NCBI RefSeq assembly: GCF_014648055.1
Contig: NZ_BMQJ01000003.1
Location: 434,001 to 498,000 of the forward strand
Length of the DNA stretch: 64,000 nt
Source: Streptosporangium pseudovulgare
GTDB lineage: Bacteria; Actinomycetota; Actinomycetes; Streptosporangiales; Streptosporangiaceae
Reading direction: 5' to 3'
Shown: piece after piece, positions 15,255 to 23,301 of the stretch
Numbering within the stretch: position 1 is the first letter of the stretch
Layout: the number at the start of each line of letters is the position of its first letter
Notes under the pieces: model-generated
Seen by the model: only the letters and a program-made list of their open reading frames with translations
What the model was told of the DNA's origin: nothing
Databases searched by the model: none
Program-made: the position numbers and the translations under genes

Positions 15255-18200
15255 GTGACCACTGAATCAGCCCCGGACGACCGCGAACCAAGCACCATGG
15301 CCGCGAGTCCCGGCGACCAAGGCGAGCCGTCCCAGACAGGCCGCCGACTGGCGTTGAAGAACTGGCGCGTCCGCACGCGCCTGGTCGCGCTGGTCCTCAT
15401 CCCCACCCTCGTCGGCATCGTCCTCGGTGCACAGAGCGTGGTGTCCTCTCTCCAGCGCGCCGACCACTACCGGCAGCTCAACGAGGCGGCGACCCTGGTC
15501 AGCCGCCTCTCCGCGCTGGCCCACGAGCTCGCCCGCGAACGCGACATGTCCGCCAGGTTCATCGCGGCCGGCCGCAACGGCGACATGCTCTCCCAGCTGC
15601 GCAGGCAGCAGCAGGTCGTGGACGACGCCGCCACACAGGCCACGACGAACCTGGAGCTGAGCCGGGGCGCACTCGACCAGATCTCCGACGAGGAGTTCCA
15701 GCGCGTCGGCAACCGGATCAGGGAGATCTCCTCGCTGCGCAACGCCGTCGTCAAGACGCAGCTGGAGCCCCACCCGGCGGTCGAGACCTACTCCCGCGCG
15801 ATCGTCGACCTGCTGTCGCTGCACGACAACGTCACCCAGGGTGAGTCCGACACCGCCCTGATCAGGAACGCCGCCGCCCTGGGCGCCCTGGCACGCGCCA
15901 AGGACGAGGCGTCCAAGGAGCGCGCCACGCTCGCCGTCGCCCTGCAGACCGGCCGCTTCGACACGACCGGCCTCAACGCGATGACCGCGGCCCGCGCGCA
16001 GCGCGACACCGAACTGGAGGCGTTCCGCTCCGAGGCGCCCCTGGACCTGCGCCAGCACTACGACGACACCGTCACCGGCCGGAAGATCGACAGCGCCGAG
16101 TTCACCCGGGCCCGGGCGCTCGTGCTCGGCGCGGAGGGGGCGCAGCTCCGGCGCATCTCCGCGGGCCGCGGCACCGAGGCCAGCCGGTGGTTCGACCAGG
16201 CCACCGACCGGGTGGAGAAGATGCGCGCGGTGGAGAAGGACATCTCCGACGCCGTCGTCACGCGCAGTGCCGAGCTGCGGGACGCCGAGCGCCGCAGCGG
16301 TCTGATCGCCGCCGGCGCGGTCGCCGCCCTCCTTGTGGTCGTCCTGCTGATCACCGTTCTGATGGCCCGGTCGCTGGTCACGCCGCTGCGCAGGCTGCGC
16401 AGCGAGGCCCTGGACATCGCCGGCCGCAAGCTCCCGGAGACCGTCCAGAGCCTGCGCGAGCGCGGCGAGGCGGCCGCGGCCGAGGTCACCCCGATCGGCG
16501 TGGCGTCGGCCGACGAGATCGGTGAGGTCGCCCGGGCGTTCGACGAGGTCCACCGCGAGGCCGTACGGCTGGCGGGCCAGGAGGCCACGCTGCGGAGCAA
16601 CGTCAACGCGATGTTCGTCAACCTCTCGCGGCGCAGCCAGACGCTCGTCGAGCGCCAGCTCGCCCTCATCGAGAGCCTGGAGCAGGGCGAGCAGGACGAG
16701 GGCCGGCTGGGCAGCCTGTTCCGGCTCGACCACCTGGCCACCCGCATGCGCCGCAACAGCGAGAACCTCCTGGTCCTCGCCGGGCAGGAGCCCGCCCGCC
16801 GGTGGAGCCAGCCGGTCCCGCTGATCGACGTGGTCCGCGCCTCCCTGTCGGAGGTCGAGAACTACGAACGGGTCGACCTGCGGGTCTCCGGCGGCGTGTC
16901 CGTCGCGGGCACGGCCGTCAACGACGTCGTCCACCTGATCGCAGAGCTCGTGGAGAACGCGATCTCCTTCTCCCCCCGGGAGACCAAGGTCGTCGTCTCC
17001 AGCAACCGCATCGACGGCGGCGGCCTGATGGTCTCCGTCACCGACATCGGCATCGGCATGACCCCGGAGGAGCTCGCCGAGGCCAACTGGCGGCTGGCCA
17101 ACCCGCCGGTGGTGGACGTCTCCGTCTCCCGCCGGATGGGCCTGTTCGTGGTCGGCCGTCTGGCCCTGCGGCACGGCATCAGGGTGCAGCTGCGCCAGCA
17201 GGACAGCGGCGGCCTGACCGCGATGATCCTGCTGCCCGACTCGCTGATCTCCCTGTCGGGCGCCCCGGCCAAGCCGGCGGCCCCGGTGGACTGGGCCGCG
17301 TCCTCGGCCTCCCTGGAGCGGTCGGCGGTGATGTCCAGCCCGACCGCGTTCGACTCGGCGGCGCCCTCGTCGTTCTCCTCGTTCTCCTCGTTCGACGCCA
17401 CCCAGCGGCGGCAGCAGCCCTTCGGCTCGTTCGACTCCTCCTGGCAGTTCGGCTCGGCGGAGGCGCCGCGGCCCGCGCCGGGCGGCGACCCGGGCCGGGC
17501 GCCGCTGGACACCCCCTGGCCCGGCCACGTGCCGCCGCCGGGGTCCGCCTCCGAGTGGTCGACGACCTCCCGGGCCGACGCGCCCGTGTGGCCCGACGCC
17601 TCCGCGCGCGGCGGCGCGCCGGCATGGCCGGACGCCCCGGCGCGCGGCGGCGACCCGGCCTGGTCCGACACCTCCATGCGCGGCGGCGACTCCGTGTGGC
17701 CCGACACCTCGGCGCGCGGCGGCGACTCGATCTGGTCCGACACCTCCGTGCGCGGCGGCGACTCGGGCGCCTGGTCCGTCCCGCCCGCCCGGCCCGGCGA
17801 CTCCGGCGGATGGCCGCCGGCCGGCGCGCCCGGGCCGCTCGGCCGCCGCGGCCCGGAGGAGGCCGAGAACACCGGCCCGCTGCCGGCCGTACAGGAGCAC
17901 TCGCCCATGGAGGAGGCGAAGGAGGAGTTCCTGCCGATCTTCGCCGCGGTCGAGTCCGACTGGTTCAAGAAGGCCGAGCCCGTCGCGCAGGCCCCCGCGT
18001 CCGCCCACGAGCCCGCCCCCGAGTCCGCCCGCGAGCCCGAGACCGCCGCGACGGCGGACGCCTGGTCCTCGCCCGCGGACGCGGGCTGGCAGGCGGCCAG
18101 GGCGGTGGCCGAGCCGACGCTCGGCGGCCTCACCGGGTCCGGGCTGCCCAAGCGGGTGCCCAAGGCCAACCTCGTGCCAGGCGCGGTCTCGCCCGACCTC

Positions 18201-18383
18201 GGAGCGTCCGCCCCCGCCCCCGCGCTCAGGCCCGCCGTCTCCCCCGAAGCGGTGCGCAACAGGCTCGCGAGCTTCCAGAAGGGCGTACGGCAGGGCCGCG
18301 CGGCCGCCAGGGGCGAGGCCGGCGAGGACAGGCCGTATCCGGACTTCGGCCGGGACGTTGAAGCTAACAAGGAGGACCGGTGA
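15255..18383 (+). CDS. cvnA: Conservon 2 sensor-kinase-like protein CvnA
   Basis: 1042-residue paralogue of the conservon 1 CvnA. TM1 is at about 43-62, the NIT-like sensor at 65-345, TM2 at about 350-373, then HAMP. Kinase-like motifs are FRLDHLATRMRRNSENLLVLAG (His near 493), HLIAELVENAISFSP, DIGIGM and SRRMGLFVVGRLALRHGI. The extracytoplasmic domain differs most from copy 1, suggesting a different signal. The tail carries its own repeat family, six units of about 12-14 residues such as ARGGDPAWSDTS (about residues 775-845), unrelated to the FGGTS units of copy 1. The conserved end blocks FLPIFAAVESDWF and TGSGLPKRVPKANLVPG are kept. The GTG start at 15255 matches the first copy. Confidence 0.92.
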   Translation: MTTESAPDDREPSTMAASPGDQGEPSQTGRRLALKNWRVRTRLVALVLIPTLVGIVLGAQSVVSSLQRADHYRQLNEAATLVSRLSALAHELARERDMSARFIAAGRNGDMLSQLRRQQQVVDDAATQATTNLELSRGALDQISDEEFQRVGNRIREISSLRNAVVKTQLEPHPAVETYSRAIVDLLSLHDNVTQGESDTALIRNAAALGALARAKDEASKERATLAVALQTGRFDTTGLNAMTAARAQRDTELEAFRSEAPLDLRQHYDDTVTGRKIDSAEFTRARALVLGAEGAQLRRISAGRGTEASRWFDQATDRVEKMRAVEKDISDAVVTRSAELRDAERRSGLIAAGAVAALLVVVLLITVLMARSLVTPLRRLRSEALDIAGRKLPETVQSLRERGEAAAAEVTPIGVASADEIGEVARAFDEVHREAVRLAGQEATLRSNVNAMFVNLSRRSQTLVERQLALIESLEQGEQDEGRLGSLFRLDHLATRMRRNSENLLVLAGQEPARRWSQPVPLIDVVRASLSEVENYERVDLRVSGGVSVAGTAVNDVVHLIAELVENAISFSPRETKVVVSSNRIDGGGLMVSVTDIGIGMTPEELAEANWRLANPPVVDVSVSRRMGLFVVGRLALRHGIRVQLRQQDSGGLTAMILLPDSLISLSGAPAKPAAPVDWAASSASLERSAVMSSPTAFDSAAPSSFSSFSSFDATQRRQQPFGSFDSSWQFGSAEAPRPAPGGDPGRAPLDTPWPGHVPPPGSASEWSTTSRADAPVWPDASARGGAPAWPDAPARGGDPAWSDTSMRGGDSVWPDTSARGGDSIWSDTSVRGGDSGAWSVPPARPGDSGGWPPAGAPGPLGRRGPEEAENTGPLPAVQEHSPMEEAKEEFLPIFAAVESDWFKKAEPVAQAPASAHEPAPESAREPETAATADAWSSPADAGWQAARAVAEPTLGGLTGSGLPKRVPKANLVPGAVSPDLGASAPAPALRPAVSPEAVRNRLASFQKGVRQGRAAARGEAGEDRPYPDFGRDVEANKEDR

Positions 18384-18417
18384 GCGAGCTCATCAAGGTC
18401 GTCGAGGAGGATGACAC

Positions 18418-18840
18418 GTGCGTGAAATGAGCCAGGCCGCCCGGGGGGTCAATTGGCTGATCACCGACTTCGTGACCAACGTCCCGGGCGTGGCGCACAC
18501 GGTCGTCGTCTCGTCCGACGGACTGCCGCTGGCCTACTCCGACGGCTTCCCCCGGGACCGGGCCGACCAGCTGGCGGCGGTCGCGGCCGGTCTGATCAGC
18601 CTGACGCAGGGAGCCTCCCGGGTCTTCGAGGGCGGCGCGGTCACCCAGACGGTGGTGGAGATGCAGCGCGGGCTGCTCCTCATCATGTCGATCAGTGACG
18701 GCTCCTGCCTGGCGGTGCTGGCCGCCGCCGACTGCGACATGGGCCTGGTGGCCTACCAGATGACCCTGCTGGTCGAGCGCGCCGGGCAGGTGCTGACGCC
18801 CGCCGTGCGCGCCGAACTCCAAGCCGCCCAACCACGGTGA
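18418..18840 (+). CDS. cvnB: Conservon 2 roadblock/LC7 protein CvnB
   Basis: 140-residue roadblock protein, nearly the same length and sequence as CvnB of conservon 1 (AHTVVVSSDGLPLAYSDGFPRDRADQLAAVAAGLISLTQGASRVFEGG, VEMQRGLLLIMSISDGS). Expected to modulate CvnD and bind CvnA. GAGGAGG at 18404-18410 is seven bases before the GTG at 18418; an ATG three codons further is an alternative. Unlike conservon 1, there is a 34-bp gap after cvnA instead of a stop/start overlap. Confidence 0.92.
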   Translation: MREMSQAARGVNWLITDFVTNVPGVAHTVVVSSDGLPLAYSDGFPRDRADQLAAVAAGLISLTQGASRVFEGGAVTQTVVEMQRGLLLIMSISDGSCLAVLAAADCDMGLVAYQMTLLVERAGQVLTPAVRAELQAAQPR

Positions 18841-18864
18841 TGACGACGACCCCAGGAGGATGCC

Positions 18865-19392
18865 GTGGCAAACCGGGACTGGCCGGGTGATGGGGGCCCG
18901 CTGAGCGGGCCGCCCCCCTGGTCGATGGACGACCCCCAGCGGTCGCACGGGTGGCCCGCGGAGGACCCCCAGCGGTCGCACGGGTGGCCCGCGGACGACT
19001 CCCAGCGGTCGCACGGGATGCCGCCCTCGCACGTCGTGCAGCCTCCGCCGGGGGAGCAGAGCTCCCTGGTGCGGCCGTACGCGATGACCGGGGGGCGGAC
19101 CGCCCCCCGCATCCAGCTCGCCATGGAGGCCCTGGTCTCCTCGGCGACGTCCGCACATCATGATCTGTCCAACCGCACCCCGGAGTATCAGGCGATCAGC
19201 GCGCTGTGCCGGCAGGTGCGTTCGGTCGCTGAGATCTCCGCGATGCTCCGCATCTCCCTCGGCGTCACCCGGATCCTCGTCGCCGACATGGCGGCCGAGG
19301 GTCTGGTGCAGCTGCACCAGCCGCAGCTCGACGCGGGCAAGCCGGATCTCAACCTGCTGGAAAGGGTGCTCAGTGGACTTCGCAGGCTCTAA
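18865..19392 (+). CDS. cvnC: Conservon 2 DUF742 protein CvnC with N-terminal repeats
   Basis: 175-residue DUF742 protein, 42 residues longer than the conservon 1 copy. The extra length is an N-terminal extension holding three copies of an 11-residue unit (DPQRSHGWPAE, DPQRSHGWPAD, DSQRSHGMPPS, about residues 23-55). The core matches CvnC1: LVRPYAMTGGRTAPRIQLAMEALVSSAT, YQAISALCRQVRSVAEISAMLRISLGVTRILVADMAAEGLVQLHQP, LNLLERVLSGLRRL. AGGAGGA lies four bases before the GTG at 18865. The end overlaps cvnD by 20 bases, as in conservon 1. Confidence 0.92.
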   Translation: MANRDWPGDGGPLSGPPPWSMDDPQRSHGWPAEDPQRSHGWPADDSQRSHGMPPSHVVQPPPGEQSSLVRPYAMTGGRTAPRIQLAMEALVSSATSAHHDLSNRTPEYQAISALCRQVRSVAEISAMLRISLGVTRILVADMAAEGLVQLHQPQLDAGKPDLNLLERVLSGLRRL

Positions 19393-19963
19393 CCCCGGCG
19401 GCCTGACCTCGACGAAGATCGTCGTCGCCGGCGGGTTCGGTGTGGGCAAGACCACGTTCGTGGGGTCGGTCTCGGAGATCCTCCCGCTGACCACCGAGGC
19501 GGTGATGACCGACGCGAGCGCCGGCATCGACGATCTGGGGCTGACCCCCAACAAGACGACCACCACGGTGGCGATGGACTTCGGCCGGGTGTCGCTGGAC
19601 CGCGACCTGATCCTGTACCTGTTCGGCACGCCGGGTCAGCATCGGTTCTGGTTCATGTGGGACGACCTCGTCAAGGGCGCCATCGGCGCGGTGGTGCTGG
19701 TCGACACCCGGAGGCTGGCCGACTGCTTCCCGGCGATCGACTACTTCGAGGAGGCAGGGCTGCCCTTCGTCGTGGCGATCAACGGCTGGGACGGGGCCTA
19801 CCTGCACGCGGAGGAGGAGGTGCGCGAGGCGCTGACACTGGCCCCGCACATCCCCATCTCGCGGACCGACGCGCGCTCGCGTGACGCGGTGAAGACCACA
19901 CTCATCACGCTGGTCGAGCACGCGCTCACCACCCGGATGGCCGTTCCCGGCTGGGGACGCTGA
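19373..19963 (+). CDS. cvnD: Conservon 2 small Ras-like GTPase CvnD
   Basis: 196-residue paralogue of CvnD1. P-loop GGFGVGKTTF, switch II LFGTPGQHRFWFMWDDLVKGA and VLVDTRRLADCFPAIDYFEE are nearly identical to copy 1. The G4 position reads NGWD (VVAINGWDGAY), nearer to NKxD than the NGFN of copy 1. The GTG at 19373 follows AAAGGG and overlaps the end of cvnC. A short C-terminal extension (TTRMAVPGWGR) is absent from copy 1. A hairpin follows 20 bp downstream, before ffh. Confidence 0.92.
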   Translation: MDFAGSNPGGLTSTKIVVAGGFGVGKTTFVGSVSEILPLTTEAVMTDASAGIDDLGLTPNKTTTTVAMDFGRVSLDRDLILYLFGTPGQHRFWFMWDDLVKGAIGAVVLVDTRRLADCFPAIDYFEEAGLPFVVAINGWDGAYLHAEEEVREALTLAPHIPISRTDARSRDAVKTTLITLVEHALTTRMAVPGWGR

Positions 19964-19983
19964 TCTCCGGGGCGTCAGTCGTG

Positions 19984-20007
19984 CCTCCCAGCGGATAGGC
20001 TGGGAGG
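19984..20007 (+). terminator. Hairpin between conservon 2 and ffh
   Basis: CCTCCCAGC (19984-19992) pairs perfectly with GCTGGGAGG (19999-20007) around the loop GGATAG, 20 bases after the cvnD stop. It probably ends the conservon transcript. TAGGCT (19996-20001), a plausible actinobacterial -10 for ffh, lies at the loop and right arm, so the two signals may overlap. Confidence 0.55.
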
Positions 20008-20046
20008 TCGAGTCGCAGACCCGTAGCGCAGAGGCTGGCCAAACAC

Positions 20047-21603
20047 GTGTTCGAGACGCTTTCCGACCGGCTCACATCGGTCTTCTCCTCCCTTCGTTCC
20101 AAGGGTCGGCTGTCCGAGGCCGACATCGACGCCACGTGCCGCGAGATCCGCATCGCGCTGCTCGAGGCCGACGTCGCCCTGCCCGTCGTCAAGACGTTCG
20201 TGGCCCAGGTCAAGGAGCGCGCCCGCGGCGCCGAGGTCTCGCAGGCCCTCAACCCGGCCCAGCAGGTCGTCAAGATCGTCAACGACGAGCTGATCGAGGT
20301 CCTCGGCGGTGAGACGCGGCGTCTCCGCTACGCCAAGAACCCGCCGACCGTCATCATGCTCGCGGGCCTGCAGGGCGCCGGAAAGACCACCCTGGCCGGC
20401 AAGCTGGCCCGCTGGCTGCGCGACCAGAACCACGTGCCGCTGCTGGTCGCCGCCGACCTCCAGCGTCCCAACGCGGTCCAGCAGCTCGCCGTCATGGCCG
20501 AGCGCGCCGGCGTGGCGGTCTACGCCCCCGAGCCGGGCAACGGCGTCGGCGACCCGATCGCGGTGGCCCGCCAGTCGATCGACCACGCCAGGCGGCAGCA
20601 GCACGACATCGTCATCATCGACACCGCCGGCCGCCTGGGCATCGACCAGGAGCTGATGAAGCAGGCCGCCGACATCCGCGACGCGGTCTCGCCCGACGAG
20701 GTCCTGTTCGTCGTGGACGCCATGATCGGCCAGGACGCCGTCTCCACGGCCCAGGCGTTCATGGAGGGCGTCGGCTTCGACGGCGTCGTGCTCACCAAGC
20801 TCGACGGCGACGCTCGGGGCGGCGCCGCCCTGTCGGTCCGCCACATCACCGGCAAGCCGATCATGTTCGCCTCCACCGGCGAGAAGCTGGAAGACTTCGA
20901 CGCCTTCCACCCGGACCGGATGGCCTCCCGCATCCTCGACATGGGTGACATCCTCACCCTCATCGAGCAGGCCCAGAAGACCTTCGACGAGGCCGAGGCC
21001 GTCAAGATGGCGGGCAAGCTCACCTCGGGCGAGGGCTTCACGCTCGAGGACTTCCTCGAGCAGATGATGATGGTCCGCAAGATGGGCCCCATCAAGAACC
21101 TCCTCGGCATGATGCCCGGCATGGGGCAGATGCGCGACCAGCTCAACCAGTTCGACGAGCGCGACCTCGACCGCGTCGCCGCGATCATCCGCTCGATGAC
21201 CCCGGCCGAGCGCCAGAACCCGAAGATGATCGACGGCTCCCGGCGGGCCCGCATCGCCAGGGGCTCCGGCGTGACGGTGACCGAGGTCAGCGGCCTGGTC
21301 ACCCGCTTCTTCGACGCCCAGAAGATGATGAAGCGGATGGCCGGCGGGATGGGCATCCCCGGCATGCCCGGCGGGCGCAAGGCCAAGGCCGCGCAGAAGA
21401 AGGCGGGCAAGGGGCGCCGGGTCAGCGGCGACCCGCGCAAGGCGGCCCTCGGCAAGAAGGCCTCCGGCGGGGCCGACGACAAGGTTCCCGGCGGCGCCCT
21501 CGGCAACCTGGGCGCCGGTCAGCTCCCCGGCCAGCTCCCGCCCGGCCTGGAGCTGCCGCCGGGCTTCGACCCCTCCAAGTTCAAGTTCCCGGGCCAGAAG
21601 TGA
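20047..21603 (+). CDS. ffh: Signal recognition particle protein Ffh
   Basis: 518-residue SRP54 GTPase, which with 4.5S RNA binds signal sequences on ribosomes and delivers them to FtsY at the membrane. The N domain occupies about 1-90; the G domain has GLQGAGKTT (107-115), DTAGR, TKLDGDARGG and related motifs; the Met-rich M domain (about 300-440) includes FLEQMMMVRKMGP, MMPGM and MKRMAGGMGIPGMPGG. A Lys/Gly/Pro-rich actinobacterial C-terminal tail follows. The GTG at 20047 gives the usual VFETLSDRL start. The last base pairs overlap a small downstream reading frame (GTGA). Confidence 0.97.
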   Translation: MFETLSDRLTSVFSSLRSKGRLSEADIDATCREIRIALLEADVALPVVKTFVAQVKERARGAEVSQALNPAQQVVKIVNDELIEVLGGETRRLRYAKNPPTVIMLAGLQGAGKTTLAGKLARWLRDQNHVPLLVAADLQRPNAVQQLAVMAERAGVAVYAPEPGNGVGDPIAVARQSIDHARRQQHDIVIIDTAGRLGIDQELMKQAADIRDAVSPDEVLFVVDAMIGQDAVSTAQAFMEGVGFDGVVLTKLDGDARGGAALSVRHITGKPIMFASTGEKLEDFDAFHPDRMASRILDMGDILTLIEQAQKTFDEAEAVKMAGKLTSGEGFTLEDFLEQMMMVRKMGPIKNLLGMMPGMGQMRDQLNQFDERDLDRVAAIIRSMTPAERQNPKMIDGSRRARIARGSGVTVTEVSGLVTRFFDAQKMMKRMAGGMGIPGMPGGRKAKAAQKKAGKGRRVSGDPRKAALGKKASGGADDKVPGGALGNLGAGQLPGQLPPGLELPPGFDPSKFKFPGQK

Positions 21604-21716
21604 GCGAAGGCCGGAACGGCGGCTTCCACGGGCGCGCCCGGTGGATCTGGGTGGTCGTCATGCTCGGCTTCATCGCGATGGCGACGCTGGAACTCCTCGG
21701 GCTCGGCCCCAGATAG
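21600..21716 (+). CDS. Small single-span membrane protein coupled to ffh
   Basis: A 38-residue reading frame whose GTG start overlaps the ffh stop (GTGA). It reads VSEGRNGGFHGRARWIW, then a hydrophobic stretch VVVMLGFIAMATLELLGLG and a short basic end. Third codon positions are about 92% G or C, like real genes here. One transmembrane helix with a basic N-terminus suggests a small inner-membrane protein. Position right after the SRP GTPase and before a strong terminator suggests co-expression with ffh. The function is unknown; conservation in relatives would settle whether it is real. Confidence 0.55.
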   Translation: MSEGRNGGFHGRARWIWVVVMLGFIAMATLELLGLGPR

Positions 21717-21731
21717 CGGGCCACCGGTGAG

Positions 21732-21764
21732 AAGGGGGCGGCGGGGGAGACCCGCCGCCCCCTT
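21732..21764 (+). terminator. Intrinsic terminator after ffh
   Basis: Perfect 14-bp stem (AAGGGGGCGGCGGG at 21732-21745 with CCCGCCGCCCCCTT at 21751-21764), five-base loop GGAGA, followed by T. It begins 16 bases after the stop of the small ORF. Confidence 0.85.
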
Positions 21765-21800
21765 TCCGTCCCGCCCCGGCGCCCGGGGTCCGGCGGGCGG

Positions 21801-21884
21801 CCGTACGGCGGCTTCCGCGCTCAGGAACCGGCGGGCGGACAGCCGTACGGCGGCTTCCGCGCTCAGGAACCGGCGGGCGGGCAG
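21801..21884. repeat. 42-bp tandem repeat at the 3' end of the 21863-22210 gene
   Basis: Two copies with a 42-bp period (starts 21801 and 21843, each CCGTACGGCGGCTTCCGCGC and on), with a third partial start at 21885. The minus-strand stop codon of the neighbouring gene lies inside the repeat, so one copy codes for the protein's end and the other lies beyond the stop. The period is 14 codons. Confidence 0.85.
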
Positions 21885-22210
21885 CCGTACGGCGTGACCG
21901 CCAGCGTCAGCAGCGCCCACAGCGCCGCCGGCACGTCGCCGGCCGGCGCGGCGGGCCGTACCGGAGCGGCGCCGGGAGCCGGAGTGGGGCAGTCCCCGCC
22001 GGCGTGGAAGCCCACGGCGGCGAGGCCGCCCTCCTCCCAGGCGCCGGGGGCCGCCGCCCGGGCGACCGCGTGATCCCCCCGGCCCCCTCCGGCAGGGGAC
22101 GTCTCGCCCGGGGAGGAGGCGGCCCGCATCGTGAGCACGGCGCCCAGCACCGCGATCGACCCGATGGCGGTGAGCGTCAGAGACCTCAGAGTGGTTGCCA
22201 CGGCGGCCAT
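21863..22210 (-). CDS. Hypothetical secreted or membrane-anchored protein
   Basis: 115 residues, family not recognised. The N-terminus has a signal/anchor-like segment (LRSLTLTAIGSIAVLGAVLTM, about residues 8-28), then a Gly/Ala/Pro-rich stretch with two Cys residues (GGDCPT and YGCPP) and a second hydrophobic segment ALWALLTLAVTPYG. Codon usage has the expected GC-rich third positions, which supports coding. No clear ribosome-binding site precedes the ATG at 22210; a GTG three codons in is an alternative. It diverges from rpsP. The 3' end has been duplicated in tandem across the stop codon. Confidence 0.6.
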   Translation of the reverse strand: MAAVATTLRSLTLTAIGSIAVLGAVLTMRAASSPGETSPAGGGRGDHAVARAAAPGAWEEGGLAAVGFHAGGDCPTPAPGAAPVRPAAPAGDVPAALWALLTLAVTPYGCPPAGS

Positions 22211-22469
22211 TTAGCGCAGCAGCGGGCCCCGCCCGGTGCGGCGGACACACGCGGATTACCGACTCTTGCCCCGGGCTCGCCGTACGGGATGGCCCTTTGG
22301 AACCGGGCACCCCCGCGGGTCTGGCACAATGGCATGTTGGAACATCGTGACCCTGTGGGTGCCCTCTCACCCCCGCGCGGCGCGCCTGTCCCTTGAACGG
22401 TCTTCTCCTCGTGCCCCACTCGATGAGATGCCGCTCACCCACGCTTTCGAAGCAGGAGAGACCACAGCA
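22211..22469 (+). promoter_or_regulatory. Leader and promoter region of rpsP operon
   Basis: 259-bp gap. CACAAT at 22325-22330 in the context TCTGGCACAATGG is the best -10 candidate, giving a leader of about 135 nt; a -35 is not convincing. No other gene is visible. Confidence 0.35.
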
Positions 22470-22937
22470 GTGGCAGTCAAGATCAAGCTCAAGCGGCTCG
22501 GCATGATCCGCAACCCGCAGTACCGCATCGTCGTCGCCGACAGCCGCACCAAGCGTGACGGCCGTGCGATCGAGGAGATCGGCCTGTACCACCCGAAGGA
22601 GAACCCCTCGCGCATCGAGATCGATGCCGAGCGGGCGGCCTACTGGCTGGGTGTCGGCGCGCAGCCGACCGAGCCGGTGCTGAAGCTCCTCAAGCTCACC
22701 GGTGACTGGCAGAAGTTCAAGGGCGAGCCGGCCCCGGCTCCGCTCAAGGTCGCCGAGCCCAAGGCCGACCGCCACGCCGCCTACGAGGCGGCGGCCAAGG
22801 AGGCGCTGTCGCTCGACGCCGCAGCCGCCACCACGCCGAAGAAGAAGGCCGCCAAGGCCGCCAAGGCCGACGAGACCGCCGCTGAGACCCCGGCTGAGCC
22901 GGCGGCTGCGGCGGAGAAGCCGGAAGGCGAGGCCTGA
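22470..22937 (+). CDS. rpsP: 30S ribosomal protein S16
   Basis: 155-residue ribosomal protein of the small subunit. The conserved start is [47 protein letters not shown], followed by [25 protein letters not shown]. The last 70 residues form an Ala/Lys/Pro-rich extension typical of actinobacteria ([23 protein letters not shown]). The GTG at 22470 is chosen because AGGAGAG is nine bases upstream and it matches the universal S16 start. First gene of the rpsP-khpA-rimM-trmD operon. Confidence 0.97.
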   Translation: MAVKIKLKRLGMIRNPQYRIVVADSRTKRDGRAIEEIGLYHPKENPSRIEIDAERAAYWLGVGAQPTEPVLKLLKLTGDWQKFKGEPAPAPLKVAEPKADRHAAYEAAAKEALSLDAAAATTPKKKAAKAAKADETAAETPAEPAAAAEKPEGEA

Positions 22938-22938
22938 G

Positions 22939-23181
22939 GTGCTTGAGGAGGCCCTCGAGCACCTGGTGAAGGGCATCGTCGAACATTCCGACGACGTCCA
23001 GGTTCACGCCCGCCGCATCCGCAGCGGCCGTGTGCTTGAGGTCCGGGTCCACCCCGACGACCTCGGCAAGGTCATCGGTCGCGGTGGCCGCACGGCCAAG
23101 GCGCTGCGCACGGTCATGAACGCGCTGGGCGACGGCAAGTACGTCCGGGTCGACCTCCTCGACCTCAACGAGGCCCGCTAG
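22939..23181 (+). CDS. khpA: KH-domain RNA-binding protein KhpA
   Basis: 80-residue single KH-domain protein that binds RNA, often with KhpB. The family start VLEEALEHLVKGIVEHSDDVQVHARRIRSGRVLEVRVHPDDLGKVIGRGGRTAKALRTVMNAL includes the GRGG loop that contacts RNA. Start GTG at 22939, one base after the rpsP stop, implies coupling. Length and neighbours are those of the usual rpsP-khpA-rimM-trmD order. Confidence 0.95.
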   Translation: MLEEALEHLVKGIVEHSDDVQVHARRIRSGRVLEVRVHPDDLGKVIGRGGRTAKALRTVMNALGDGKYVRVDLLDLNEAR

Positions 23182-23301
23182 GGTCCGCTCCCACCGAGCG
23201 GGCCCTCGCGGCGAAGGCACATCGAGCGAACGGGCCACCCGCCCAGCGTGGGTGGTCCGTTCGCTTGTCATCAACCATTCGGAACCACTTGGGAGGCGGG
23301 C

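Noticed and set aside
15267-18008. Very long minus-strand open frame opposite conservon 2 CvnA
   Set aside because: Compositional shadow of a GC-rich gene: Arg/Gly/Ala-rich translation, no motifs, entirely antisense to a well-supported protein. The same holds for other long frames opposite coding genes.
18380-18430. 16-codon frame between cvnA2 and cvnB2
   Set aside because: Too short, not present in conservon 1, and overlaps the cvnB2 ribosome-binding site and start.
21519-22976. Long minus-strand open frame across the ffh end, the hypothetical gene and rpsP
   Set aside because: It is antisense to rpsP and ffh, has no family features, and only its 21863-22210 neighbour in another frame has coding-like codon use.
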